Counted from the first letter of the stretch, positions 1 to 7,539 are shown. The stretch: 8,552 nt of DNA from JBFEUI01 sp041547565 (GCA_041547565.1 JBFEUI010000110.1:1-8552); one strand, 5' to 3'. A program made the numbers and translations. The notes: generated from the letters alone by a model not told the origin.

Positions 1-165
1 CTGCGCGTTAAATCCGCTGTCGAGATGGCGGAGCAGCGTGGTTTCCCTGAGTGGATTGAGGTTAACAGCAAGAAGCTCGAGGGTGTGTTCAAAGCACGTC
101 CTGAGCGTAGTGACCTGCCTGCCGAGATCCAGGAGCAGCTGGTTGTGGAGCTGTACTCCAAATAA
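1..165 (+). CDS. rpsD: 30S ribosomal protein S4, C-terminal part (5'-truncated by window)
   Basis: Reading frame 1 is open from the first base to a TAA at 163-165 and gives the last 54 residues of ribosomal protein S4. The tail contains PERSDLPAEI and ends VELYSK, almost identical to the end of E. coli S4 (206 residues), so about three quarters of the gene lies upstream of the window. S4 is a primary 16S rRNA-binding protein that starts assembly of the 30S body; in enterobacteria it also represses translation of its own (alpha) operon. Direct placement before rpoA and rplQ is the conserved gammaproteobacterial alpha-operon order (rpsM-rpsK-rpsD-rpoA-rplQ), so cotranscription is expected. The start codon and the RNA-binding S4 domain are not visible in full. 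Confidence 0.97.
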   Translation: MRVKSAVEMAEQRGFPEWIEVNSKKLEGVFKARPERSDLPAEIQEQLVVELYSK

Positions 166-247
166 ACAGGGGAATTGGCCGGTTGGCTATGCCGGCAGTA
201 TTTCGAACAGGTAACGTTCTAGTTAACAGATTCAGAGAGGACTGTTC
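166..247 (+). other. rpsD-rpoA intergenic leader with weak hairpin
   Basis: This is the 82-base gap inside the alpha operon. It contains a small inverted repeat, GCCGG at 178-182 and CCGGC at 192-196, with a 9-base loop and no following T-tract, so it is not an intrinsic terminator. It could be an mRNA-processing or stability element, or chance. The rpoA Shine-Dalgarno sequence GAGAGGA lies at 235-241, six bases before the ATG. No separate promoter is convincing. Confidence 0.35.
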
Positions 248-1255
248 ATGCAGGGCTCAGATCTAGATTTGCTCAAGCCGCGTATTGTCGGCGTACAAAA
301 AGTAACAGACACTTGCGCCAAGGTGACGCTTGAGCCGCTGGAGCGCGGTTTTGGCCACACTTTGGGCAATGCCTTGCGCCGTATCCTGCTGTCTTCGATG
401 GTGGGTAGCGCAATCACGGAGGTCCAGATTGATGGTGTCCTGCATGAGTACACCGCTCACGAGGGCGTTCAGGAAGACATCATTGAGGTTCTGCTGAATC
501 TCAAAGGCGTTGCCATACGCATGAACAACCGTACGGATGCCACCCTGACTTTGAACAAGAAAGGCCCGGGGGTGGTCACCGCAGGTGATATCAAGCTGGA
601 CCACGATGTCGAGATTATGAATCCTGAGCATGTGATTGCTCACCTGACCAAGTCCGGCGAACTGAACATGGAGCTCAAGGTCGAGCAGGGGCGCGGCTAC
701 CAGCCGTCCAACCAGCGCAGTAAAGGCGAGGAAGAGAACACAACCATCGGTCTGCTGCAGATCGACGCATCATACAGTCCGGTCAGCCGTGTGGCCTATG
801 TGGTCGACAGTGCCCGCGTTGAGCAGCGTACCAATCTCGACAAACTGATCATGGAGATTGAGACTAACGGCACCATCGAGGCGGATGAGGCTGTGCGACG
901 TGCTGCGACCATTCTGCAGGACCAACTCTCTGCCTTTGTTGACCTCAAGGGCAAGGAAGAGGCGGCCCCAGAGGCCGAGGAGCCGGAAGTCGATCCGATC
1001 CTGCTGCGTCCTGTCGATGATCTGGAGCTTACCGTTCGTTCGGCTAACTGCCTGAAAGCAGAGAATATTTATTACATCGGTGATTTGATTCAGCGTACCG
1101 AGGTCGAGTTGCTCAAGACCCCGAACCTGGGTAAGAAGTCACTGACTGAAATCAAAGACGTTCTGGCATCCCGTGGCCTGAGCCTCGGTATGCGTCTTGA
1201 GAACTGGCCGCCCGCCAGCCTGAAAAATCAGGATGAAGATAAGGCCAGTGCCTGA
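248..1255 (+). CDS. rpoA: DNA-directed RNA polymerase subunit alpha
   Basis: The alpha subunit dimerises to nucleate assembly of beta and beta' and contacts UP-element DNA and activators. The 335-residue product has the N-terminal assembly domain (about 1-235; the conserved GHTLGNALRRILLSS stretch is at 36-50), an acidic flexible linker (about 236-249) and the C-terminal helix-hairpin-helix domain (about 250-325). The DNA-contact residues are intact: R264, N267, G295, K297 and S298 correspond to E. coli R265, N268, G296, K298 and S299. It is slightly longer than E. coli alpha (329) because of a charged tail after WPPAS. The ATG is preceded by GAGAGGA, and the downstream residues match the family N-terminus. 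It lies 82 bases after rpsD and 49 bases before rplQ, so it is part of the alpha operon. Nothing is damaged or unusual. Confidence 0.99.
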   Translation: MQGSDLDLLKPRIVGVQKVTDTCAKVTLEPLERGFGHTLGNALRRILLSSMVGSAITEVQIDGVLHEYTAHEGVQEDIIEVLLNLKGVAIRMNNRTDATLTLNKKGPGVVTAGDIKLDHDVEIMNPEHVIAHLTKSGELNMELKVEQGRGYQPSNQRSKGEEENTTIGLLQIDASYSPVSRVAYVVDSARVEQRTNLDKLIMEIETNGTIEADEAVRRAATILQDQLSAFVDLKGKEEAAPEAEEPEVDPILLRPVDDLELTVRSANCLKAENIYYIGDLIQRTEVELLKTPNLGKKSLTEIKDVLASRGLSLGMRLENWPPASLKNQDEDKASA

Positions 1256-1304
1256 ACACTACAGAACTTGTTAGTTACAGCAAATAGAATTTAAGGGTAA
1301 ACCC

Positions 1305-1700
1305 ATGCGTCATCGTAATTCAGGTCGCCAGTTGAACCGGAACAGCAGCCACCGCAAGGCCATGTTTAAGAACATGGCTGCATCACTGTTCCATAACGAA
1401 ATTATCAAGACCACACTGCCCAAGGCCAAGGAACTGCGTCGTGTTGCAGAGCCTCTGATCACCATGGCTAAGAACGACAGTGTCTCTAAGCGCCGTATGG
1501 CTTTCGCACGCCTGCGTGACCGTGATGCGGTGACCAAACTGTTCAACGAACTTGGCCCTCGCTATCAGGACCGTCCCGGTGGTTACCTGCGTATTCTCAA
1601 GTGCGGCTTCCGTGCCGGTGACAGCGCACCGATGGCCATCGTGGAACTGGTGGACCGTCCCGTTGAGGAAGCGGTAGAAGAGGAGGCAGGCGAAGAGTAA
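1305..1700 (+). CDS. rplQ: 50S ribosomal protein L17
   Basis: L17 is a 23S rRNA-binding protein near the peptide exit side of the large subunit. The 131-residue product starts MRHRNSGRQLNRNSSHR and contains NMAASL, IIKTTLPKAKELRR and RILKCGFRAGD, which are family hallmarks shared with E. coli L17 (127 residues). The C-terminus carries a short glutamate-rich tail (about residues 120-131), a variable part of the family. TAAGGG at 1292-1297, seven bases before the ATG, is a good ribosome-binding site. It is the last gene of the alpha operon: a strong intrinsic terminator begins 23 bases after the stop codon. Confidence 0.99.
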   Translation: MRHRNSGRQLNRNSSHRKAMFKNMAASLFHNEIIKTTLPKAKELRRVAEPLITMAKNDSVSKRRMAFARLRDRDAVTKLFNELGPRYQDRPGGYLRILKCGFRAGDSAPMAIVELVDRPVEEAVEEEAGEE

Positions 1701-1723
1701 ACGCCAGCCGATATTTTCAAAAG

Positions 1724-1748
1724 AAGCCGGGCAACGCCCGGCTTTTTT
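1724..1748 (+). terminator. Intrinsic terminator of the alpha operon
   Basis: AAGCCGGGC (1724-1732) and GCCCGGCTT (1736-1744) form a perfect 9-bp GC-rich stem with a 3-base AAC loop, ending in six consecutive T (1743-1748). It lies just after rplQ and is a textbook rho-independent terminator. Confidence 0.95.
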
Positions 1749-1798
1749 CGTTTACAGTGGCCATACTGGATCAAAGGCACAATGACAGGCTTCTCAGC

Positions 1799-2533
1799 AT
1801 GATTGTCATGTTTACAGATTTTGGGCTGGCTGGGCCGTATCTTGGGCAGATGGAGGCAACCCTGTATCGCTACGCAGCCGGTAAGCCGGTCATCAATCTG
1901 ATGGCGGACGCGCCGCGCTTCAATCCTGCCGCCAGCGCCGTGTTGCTTGCCGCCATGACCGGTCAATTCCCCGCTGATACCGTGTTCCTGTGTGTCGTAG
2001 ACCCGGGTGTGGGTAGTGCAAGCCGGCGTCCTGTCGTGGTGCAAGCGGATGAAAGGTGGTTTGTCGGACCGGATAACGGTCTGTTTGACCGGGTCATTGC
2101 CCAGTCCGGCACTGTGCACATATGGGAGATCGTATGGCATCCGGAACACCTCTCCAACACCTTTCACGGCCGCGATCTGTTTGCCCCTGTCGCAGCGCGG
2201 CTGGCAACCGGCTCGCTTGAGCAAGACTGGCTTTCTCAACTGCCTTCACCTCAAGGGCGCGACCATGGGATACTGGCTGAAGTTATCTACATTGACCACT
2301 ACGGCAATGCCATGACCGGGATACCGGATGAAGGCGTTGTCGGTCTGCAGGTAAAGGGTGAACGCCTCGATGTCGCTGCGACCTTTTCTGACGTCGCCAC
2401 GGGGCAGGCCTTCGTGTACTACAACTCACTTGGCCTGCTTGAGATCGCGGTCAATCAGGGAAGTGCCGCAGATACGCTCGCACTGCAGCCGGGCGATAAG
2501 GTCACGGTGATTTATCAGCAGGGCCAAAAGTAG
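1799..2533 (+). CDS. S-adenosyl-L-methionine hydrolase (adenosine-forming), DUF62 / SAM hydroxide adenosyltransferase family
   Basis: This family (COG1912, relatives of the fluorinase and chlorinase FlA and SalL) uses activated water to cleave SAM into adenosine and methionine; its cellular purpose is poorly understood. Counting from the ATG at 1799 (244 residues), TDFG at 6-9 is the N-terminal signature. The water-activating Asp-Arg-His triad known for the family is visible as D68 in DPGVG, an arginine at 76 or 77, and H123 in TFHGRD. PDNG (91-94) and the C-terminal NSLGLLEIAVNQGSA block (209-223) complete the fold. The frame opens upstream at GTG 1757 (258 residues), but that start has no ribosome-binding site and abuts the terminator; family proteins begin near M(I/V)xxFTDFG, and ACAGG at 1785-1789 precedes 1799. 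It is cytosolic and convergent with uvrA, with no partner gene. ATG 1808 is a less likely alternative start. Confidence 0.92.
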   Translation: MIVMFTDFGLAGPYLGQMEATLYRYAAGKPVINLMADAPRFNPAASAVLLAAMTGQFPADTVFLCVVDPGVGSASRRPVVVQADERWFVGPDNGLFDRVIAQSGTVHIWEIVWHPEHLSNTFHGRDLFAPVAARLATGSLEQDWLSQLPSPQGRDHGILAEVIYIDHYGNAMTGIPDEGVVGLQVKGERLDVAATFSDVATGQAFVYYNSLGLLEIAVNQGSAADTLALQPGDKVTVIYQQGQK

Positions 2534-2610
2534 GCATACAGGTCGCACTAGATACCTTTCTCATGCTATTCGCCGGGAAGCGTGCTGACTGCCCGGCAAT
2601 GCCACACCCA
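2534..2610. other. Convergent intergenic region between the SAM hydrolase gene and uvrA
   Basis: This is a 77-base gap between two converging stop codons. It holds one inverted repeat, GCCGGG (2572-2577) and CCCGGC (2592-2597), with a 14-base loop. Neither side has a T-tract, so it would be a weak terminator at best. A bidirectional or rho-dependent end is possible. Confidence 0.4.
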
Positions 2611-5439
2611 TCAACGCCTTTCAAGTAAAGGTTTTAAAAAACGCCCGGTGTGTGAACCGGGGTGGTCGGCCACCTGCTCGGGGGTAGCAGCTATCACCAC
2701 CGTCCCTCCCCGTTCGCCGCCTTCGGGCCCTAGGTCGATGATCCAGTCGGCGGTCTTGATGACATCGAGATTATGCTCGATGACCACAATGGTATTGCCG
2801 TGGTCGCGCAAGCGCTGCAGCACGGCCAGTAATTGGCGGATATCGTGGAAGTGCAGGCCGGTGGTGGGTTCATCGAGGATATAGAGGGTTTTGCCGGTAT
2901 CGCGCTTGGACAACTCTCTGGCCAGTTTAACGCGCTGGGCCTCGCCGCCGGAGAGCGTGGTGGCGCTCTGGCCAAGCTTGATGTAGGTGAGTCCCACATC
3001 GATCAGTGTCTGCAGTTTGCGTGCGATGGCGGGGATTGCATCAAAAAAGCCACGTGCCTCCTCGACGGTCATCTCCAGCACCTGATAGATGCTTTTGCCC
3101 TTGTATTTGACCTCCAGGGTCTCACGGTTATAGCGTCTGCCCCGGCATACATCGCAGGGGACATAGATATCCGGAAGGAAATGCATTTCAACCTTAATCA
3201 GTCCGTCCCCCTGGCACGCCTCGCAGCGTCCCCCTTTGACGTTAAAGCTGAAACGCCCTGGGTTATAGCCACGGGCACGTGCCTCCTGGGTTGAGGCAAA
3301 CAGCTCCCTTATGGGGGTAAACAGGCCGGTGTAGGTGGCCGGATTGGAGCGCGGCGTGCGCCCGATAGGGCTCTGGTCGATATCGACTACCTTGTCGAAA
3401 TGCTCCAGTCCGTGAATAGCGCTGCAGGGGGCGGGGTCTTCGCTGCTGCTGCCGTTGAGGGTGATGGCGGCGTGGCGATAGAGGGTATCGTTGATAAGCG
3501 TGGATTTGCCAGAACCCGAAACGCCGGTTATGGCGGTCATCAGGCCGACGGGTATCTCGATCTGGATGTCCTTGAGATTGTTGCCACACGCCCCCTCAAC
3601 CTTGATCAGCGGTGCCGCCTCAAATGCCCGTCTTTGTTCAGGTACGGCTATCTTTTGCCTGCCGCACAGGTATTGGCCGGTAAGTGAGTGCTCATTTTCG
3701 ATAATATCACCGGGTGTGCCCTGGGCGATGATCTCACCGCCATGGGTGCCGGCTCCGGGTCCGATATCCACCACATGATCAGCACTGCGAATGGCATCCT
3801 CATCATGCTCCACCACGATAACGGTGTTGCCGATGTCACGCAGGTGAAACAGGGTGGCCAGCAGCCGCTCGTTGTCACGCTGGTGAAGGCCTATCGAGGG
3901 CTCATCGAGGATGTACATGACACCGACCAGGCCGGCACCTATCTGGCTGGCCAGGCGGATGCGCTGTGCCTCGCCACCGGAGAGCGTATCTGCACTGCGA
4001 TCGAGGCTGAGATAGTCTAGCCCCACATTGACCAGGAACGACAGCCGTTCGTTGATTTCCTTGACAATCTTTTCGGCGATCGCACCGCGTCTGCCCGGCA
4101 ACTCCATTTCCCTGAAAAAGGCGAGTGCCTTGCCCACCGCCATGGCCGTGATCTCTGACATGCCCTTTTCAGCGATAAACACATGGCGTGCCGAACGGTT
4201 CAGTCGGCTGCCGTGGCAGTCCGGGCAGTGCTGGTGGCTGAGGTAGCGGGACAGTTCTTCACGTACCACATTGGAGTCGGTTTCACGGTAGCGCCGCTGC
4301 ATGTTGGGAATGATCCCTTCGAAGGGCTGGCGCTTGCGGTAGTCACTGACCCGTTCTGACTGGTAGATAAACTCGATCTCCTCGTCCCCGCTGCCATAAA
4401 GGAGGATCTGCCGGATGTTTTCCGGAAGCTCCTCGAACGGTGTGTCGATATCAAAATCGTAGTGTCCGGCCAGCGCACAGAGCAACTGGAAATAGTAGGC
4501 GTTACGCCGGTCCCAGCCGCGTACCGCTCCTCCTGCCAGGCTCAGTTCCGGATGGTGTACCACGCGGGCAGGGTCGAAAAACTGCTGCACCCCAAGACCG
4601 TCACAGCCGGGGCAGGCCCCCGCAGGGTTGTTGAAGGAGAACAGACGCGGCTCGAGTTCCTGCAGCGAATAGTTGCAGACAGGGCAGGCGAATTTCGCCG
4701 AGAAGATCAGCTCAGGATGTTCGTTATCGATGTAGGCAACACGTGCCAGACCGTCGGCCAGTTGCAATGCGGTTTCGAACGAATCGGCCAGGCGCTGTTT
4801 CATGTCCGCCCTGACCTTGAAACGATCGATAACCACTTCGATGCTGTGACGTTTGCGCAGTTCCAGTTTGGGAGCCTGATCCAGCTCAACCACCTCACCG
4901 TTGATACGGGCACGGATGTAACCCTGGCTGCGCAGCTCCTCCAGCAGCTGGGTGTATTCACCCTTGCGGTCCTGCACCACCGGTGCCAGCAGCATCAGCC
5001 TGGTGCCCTCCGGCAGGTTGAGGACCTGGTCAACCATCTGGCTGACGGTCTGTGCCTCCAGCACGGTATTGTGCTCCGGACAGCGCGGCTCTCCGGCACG
5101 GGCATACAGCAGCCGAAGGTAGTCGTATATTTCGGTTACGGTGCCGACAGTGGAGCGCGGATTGTGAGAGGTCGATTTCTGCTCGATGGAGATGGCCGGT
5201 GACAGCCCCTCGATGTGATCGATGTCGGGCTTTTCCATAATCGCCAGAAACTGGCGCGCATAGCTGGAGAGCGACTCAACGTAGCGGCGCTGTCCCTCGG
5301 CGTAGATGGTATCGAAGGCCAGTGATGACTTTCCGGAGCCCGACAGGCCGGTAAAGACAATCAGTTTGTCGCGCGGCAGTTCCAGGTCAATGTTTTTCAG
5401 GTTGTGGGTACGTGCCCCCTGAAGGCGGATGGAGTCCAT
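2611..5439 (-). CDS. uvrA: Excinuclease ABC subunit A (UvrA)
   Basis: UvrA is the dimeric ABC-type ATPase that detects bulky DNA lesions and loads UvrB in nucleotide excision repair. The 942-residue product matches the E. coli length (940). Domain order is intact: Walker A I GLSGSGKSS (31-39, K37), zinc module C252/C255/C276/C279, a further CxxC at 405/408, ABC signature I LSGGEAQR (486-493), Walker B I YILDEPSIGLH (509-519), Walker A II GVSGSGKST (639-647, K645), zinc module C739/C742/C762/C765, signature II LSGGEAQR (829-836) and Walker B II YILDEPTTGLH (853-863). All catalytic and zinc residues are present, so it should be active. On the minus strand, GGGA lies six bases before the ATG. 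It diverges from the transporter-ssb pair. I saw no convincing LexA box upstream. Confidence 0.99.
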   Translation of the reverse strand: MDSIRLQGARTHNLKNIDLELPRDKLIVFTGLSGSGKSSLAFDTIYAEGQRRYVESLSSYARQFLAIMEKPDIDHIEGLSPAISIEQKSTSHNPRSTVGTVTEIYDYLRLLYARAGEPRCPEHNTVLEAQTVSQMVDQVLNLPEGTRLMLLAPVVQDRKGEYTQLLEELRSQGYIRARINGEVVELDQAPKLELRKRHSIEVVIDRFKVRADMKQRLADSFETALQLADGLARVAYIDNEHPELIFSAKFACPVCNYSLQELEPRLFSFNNPAGACPGCDGLGVQQFFDPARVVHHPELSLAGGAVRGWDRRNAYYFQLLCALAGHYDFDIDTPFEELPENIRQILLYGSGDEEIEFIYQSERVSDYRKRQPFEGIIPNMQRRYRETDSNVVREELSRYLSHQHCPDCHGSRLNRSARHVFIAEKGMSEITAMAVGKALAFFREMELPGRRGAIAEKIVKEINERLSFLVNVGLDYLSLDRSADTLSGGEAQRIRLASQIGAGLVGVMYILDEPSIGLHQRDNERLLATLFHLRDIGNTVIVVEHDEDAIRSADHVVDIGPGAGTHGGEIIAQGTPGDIIENEHSLTGQYLCGRQKIAVPEQRRAFEAAPLIKVEGACGNNLKDIQIEIPVGLMTAITGVSGSGKSTLINDTLYRHAAITLNGSSSEDPAPCSAIHGLEHFDKVVDIDQSPIGRTPRSNPATYTGLFTPIRELFASTQEARARGYNPGRFSFNVKGGRCEACQGDGLIKVEMHFLPDIYVPCDVCRGRRYNRETLEVKYKGKSIYQVLEMTVEEARGFFDAIPAIARKLQTLIDVGLTYIKLGQSATTLSGGEAQRVKLARELSKRDTGKTLYILDEPTTGLHFHDIRQLLAVLQRLRDHGNTIVVIEHNLDVIKTADWIIDLGPEGGERGGTVVIAATPEQVADHPGSHTGRFLKPLLERR

Positions 5440-5468
5440 ACTGATTCCCGCTGTGGATCGAACCTGCT

Positions 5469-5498
5469 AATATACGATTTTTTACCGGCCTGTAGCAA
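5469..5498 (-). promoter_or_regulatory. Candidate sigma70 promoter for uvrA
   Basis: Read on the minus strand, TTGCTA (complement of 5493-5498) and TATATT (complement of 5469-5474) are separated by 18 bases and match the -35 and -10 consensus at 4/6 and 5/6 positions. Transcription would start roughly 20-25 bases upstream of the uvrA ATG, giving a short leader that includes the GGGA ribosome-binding site. This is a motif match by eye only. Confidence 0.45.
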
Positions 5499-5527
5499 AA
5501 CGTGTAGGCCTGCCTTGTTTCTTTTAT

Positions 5528-5556
5528 TTGCCACTGACCGATTTCCCGGATATCAG
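5528..5556 (+). promoter_or_regulatory. Candidate promoter for the transporter-ssb unit
   Basis: TTGCCA (5528-5533) and TATCAG (5551-5556) are 17 bases apart and match the sigma70 boxes at 5/6 and 4/6. The predicted start would fall almost on the ATG at 5562, implying a leaderless message or use of the ATG at 5577. An alternative is the extended -10 TGC-TAATAT at 5465-5473, which overlaps the uvrA -10 on the other strand and would give a leader of about 80 bases. The two cannot be separated from sequence. Confidence 0.25.
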
Positions 5557-5561
5557 CACGT

Positions 5562-6935
5562 ATGTCGCCAATTAGCATGACGGTGCAGGAAAAACGCGCC
5601 GCAATTTCCCTTGCTGCCATCTTTGCCCTGCGCATGCTGGGACTGTTTATGATTCTGCCAGTATTCGCCCTCTACGCGGAGGGACTTGAAGGGGTGACGC
5701 CGCTACTGGTCGGTATGGCCATTGGCGTGTACGGCCTGACACAGGCGCTGTTGCAGATCCCTTTCGGTATGCTCTCCGACCGTGTTGGGCGCAAGCCGGT
5801 GATTACGGTCGGCCTGATGATATTTGCCGCCGGCAGCGTGGTGGCGGCGCTGGCCACGAGCATCGAAGGGGTGATCGTCGGTCGTGCCCTGCAGGGAGCC
5901 GGTGCAATTGCTGCGGTAGTGATGGCCCTGATCGCCGATCTGACGCGTGAGGAGCACCGCACAAAGGCGATGGCCGTGATCGGTATGACGATTGGCATGT
6001 CTTTTCTTGCCGCGATGGTGCTGGGTCCTCTGCTGAATGTCTGGATCGGCGTACCGGGTATCTTTTGGATGACCGCGGGCCTGGCGGTGGCTGGCATTGT
6101 GATTTTGCTCCTTTTCGTGCCCCGGCCGGATCATCTGAGCTTCCACCGCGATACCGAGGTGGAACCGGCCCGCTTCCATGAGGTGCTGGCCGATACTCAG
6201 CTGCTGCGTCTGGATCTGGGTATCCTGACACTCCATATGGTGCTGACGGCCAGTTTCGTGGCACTGCCCCTGTTACTCCGGGATGCGGGATTTGCGCCTG
6301 AATCGCACATGAAGCTGTATCTGCCGGTGATGGTCCTGGCCATGCTGGCGATGGTGCCGTTTATTATCATCGCCGAGAAAAAGCACAAAATGAAACAGGT
6401 GCTGCTTGGCGCCATTGCCGTGCTGATCATGACGCAGCTGGTGCTGATGTCACAGGATAACGGCTCAATCATGATTATCGCTGTCATGCTGTGGCTGTTT
6501 TTTTCCGCATTTAACCTGTTGGAAGCCTCGCTGCCCTCTCTGGTCTCCAAGTTCGCACCGGCTCAAAACAAGGGTACGGCGATGGGCATCTACTCCAGCA
6601 GTCAGTTTGTGGGGGCCTTTTTCGGAGGGCTGCTTGGCGGCTGGAGCTACGGTTGGGCGGGCGCACCGGCGGTATTTGCCTTATGTGCCGTAATGCTGGC
6701 AGCCTGGTTTGTTGCCGCCCTGACCATGAAGCAGCCGCGCTACCTTGCCACCACCCTGGTCAATGTCGGGGATGTTGATAGCACGCGGGCACGAGAACTG
6801 GAGCAGGAAATATCCGGCGTAAAAGGGGTGGCAGAGGTGTCCATAAATGTGGATGATGGGGTAGCCTATCTCAAGGTTGACAGCCGGGTACTGGATGAGG
6901 AGCATCTGGAACAGTTTTCTGTCAGTCCGGCCTGA
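5562..6935 (+). CDS. YajR-type MFS transporter with C-terminal YAM domain
   Basis: This is a major facilitator superfamily inner-membrane protein, probably a proton-driven exporter; the substrate is unknown, as for E. coli YajR (454 residues), which it resembles along its whole 457 residues. About 12 hydrophobic helices span residues 14-388. MFS motif A is intact at 69-79 (G M L S D R V G R K P, with D73 and R77) in the loop after helix 2, and motif B with R108 lies in GRALQGAGA (107-115). Residues about 395-450 form a soluble ferredoxin-like tail (the YAM domain), with GVKGVAEVSINVDDGVAYLKVD at its core; it lacks a CxxC metal site. The start at 5562 has only a weak GGA 11 bases upstream, and ATG 5577 is an alternative. 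It diverges from uvrA and lies 52 bases before ssb, so cotranscription with ssb is likely. Confidence 0.93.
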   Translation: MSPISMTVQEKRAAISLAAIFALRMLGLFMILPVFALYAEGLEGVTPLLVGMAIGVYGLTQALLQIPFGMLSDRVGRKPVITVGLMIFAAGSVVAALATSIEGVIVGRALQGAGAIAAVVMALIADLTREEHRTKAMAVIGMTIGMSFLAAMVLGPLLNVWIGVPGIFWMTAGLAVAGIVILLLFVPRPDHLSFHRDTEVEPARFHEVLADTQLLRLDLGILTLHMVLTASFVALPLLLRDAGFAPESHMKLYLPVMVLAMLAMVPFIIIAEKKHKMKQVLLGAIAVLIMTQLVLMSQDNGSIMIIAVMLWLFFSAFNLLEASLPSLVSKFAPAQNKGTAMGIYSSSQFVGAFFGGLLGGWSYGWAGAPAVFALCAVMLAAWFVAALTMKQPRYLATTLVNVGDVDSTRARELEQEISGVKGVAEVSINVDDGVAYLKVDSRVLDEEHLEQFSVSPA

Positions 6936-6987
6936 TGAATGTTGAGAGATAACGAGAATATAGAGAGCGAAGCTAGAGGATTAGAGC

Positions 6988-7467
6988 ATGGCGAGAGGAA
7001 TAAACAAATGCATCCTGGTAGGCAACCTGGGCCGCGACCCGGAAGTCCGTTACACGGCCAATGGCGGTGCGGTGGCCAATATTACGGTCGCCACCAGTGA
7101 ACAATGGACAGACAAGCAGAGCGGCCAGAAGCAGGAGAAGACCGAGTGGCACCGGGTGGTGATGTTCGGACGACTGGGGGAGATTGCCGGCGAATACCTG
7201 CGCAAGGGATCTCAGGTCTATATCGAGGGCAAGCTGCAGACTCGCAAGTGGCAGGACCAGAACGGCCAGGATCGCTATACCACGGAGATTGTCGCCAACG
7301 AAATGCAGATGCTGGGTGGTCGTGCCGGCGGCAGTGCGGAGTTTTCTCAGGACAGCGACGCCTATCAACAGCCGGCCTCCACGCCGGCACCCCAGCAGGG
7401 CGGCGGACAGGGCCAGCCGGCGGGCGGCGGTAATTTTGATGACTTTGATGATGACATCCCGTTCTAG
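6988..7467 (+). CDS. ssb: Single-stranded DNA-binding protein
   Basis: SSB binds single-stranded DNA as a tetramer and recruits replication and repair proteins through its C-terminal tip. The 159-residue product has the OB fold at about 1-110, with W40, W54, F60 and W88 at the same positions as the DNA-stacking residues of E. coli SSB (178 residues). A Gln/Gly/Pro-rich disordered linker (about 111-148) follows, then the acidic tip ending DDDIPF, the conserved partner-binding motif. AGAGGA at 6975-6980 lies seven bases before the ATG. It sits behind the transporter gene and is followed by a strong terminator at 7503. The divergent uvrA and ssb neighbourhood is also known in E. coli, where the two are adjacent. 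No LexA box is evident in the 52-base gap before it. Confidence 0.99.
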   Translation: MARGINKCILVGNLGRDPEVRYTANGGAVANITVATSEQWTDKQSGQKQEKTEWHRVVMFGRLGEIAGEYLRKGSQVYIEGKLQTRKWQDQNGQDRYTTEIVANEMQMLGGRAGGSAEFSQDSDAYQQPASTPAPQQGGGQGQPAGGGNFDDFDDDIPF

Positions 7468-7502
7468 GATTTACCTTAGATAAGACCTGAGGAAACAAAT
7501 AT

Positions 7503-7528
7503 AAGCCCCTATATCTAGGGGCTTTTTT
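7503..7528 (+). terminator. Intrinsic terminator after ssb
   Basis: AAGCCCCTA (7503-7511) and TAGGGGCTT (7516-7524) form a perfect 9-bp stem with a TATC loop, running into six T (7523-7528). It closes the transporter-ssb unit. Confidence 0.95.
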
Positions 7529-7539
7529 GTGACCATGAA

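Noticed and set aside
178..196. Hairpin between rpsD and rpoA as a terminator or attenuator
   Set aside because: The stem is only 5 bp and no T-run follows; termination here would also cut off the essential rpoA.
1757..1798. Upstream GTG start extending the SAM hydrolase by 14 residues
   Set aside because: It has no ribosome-binding site, starts nine bases after the terminator T-tract, and the extra residues are not part of the family N-terminus.
1583..2239. 218-residue minus-strand open frame across rplQ and the SAM hydrolase gene
   Set aside because: It overlaps two well-supported genes and a terminator, and its composition is not protein-like; treated as a shadow.
2833..5202. Long open frames on the plus strand opposite uvrA, for example 4462-5202 and 2833-3294
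   Set aside because: They lie wholly antisense to an intact uvrA, have no family resemblance and are expected shadows in a GC-rich coding region.
6936..6987. Promoter or LexA box directly before ssb
   Set aside because: The 52 bases are purine-rich but contain no well-spaced -35/-10 pair and no CTG-N10-CAG; cotranscription from upstream is simpler.
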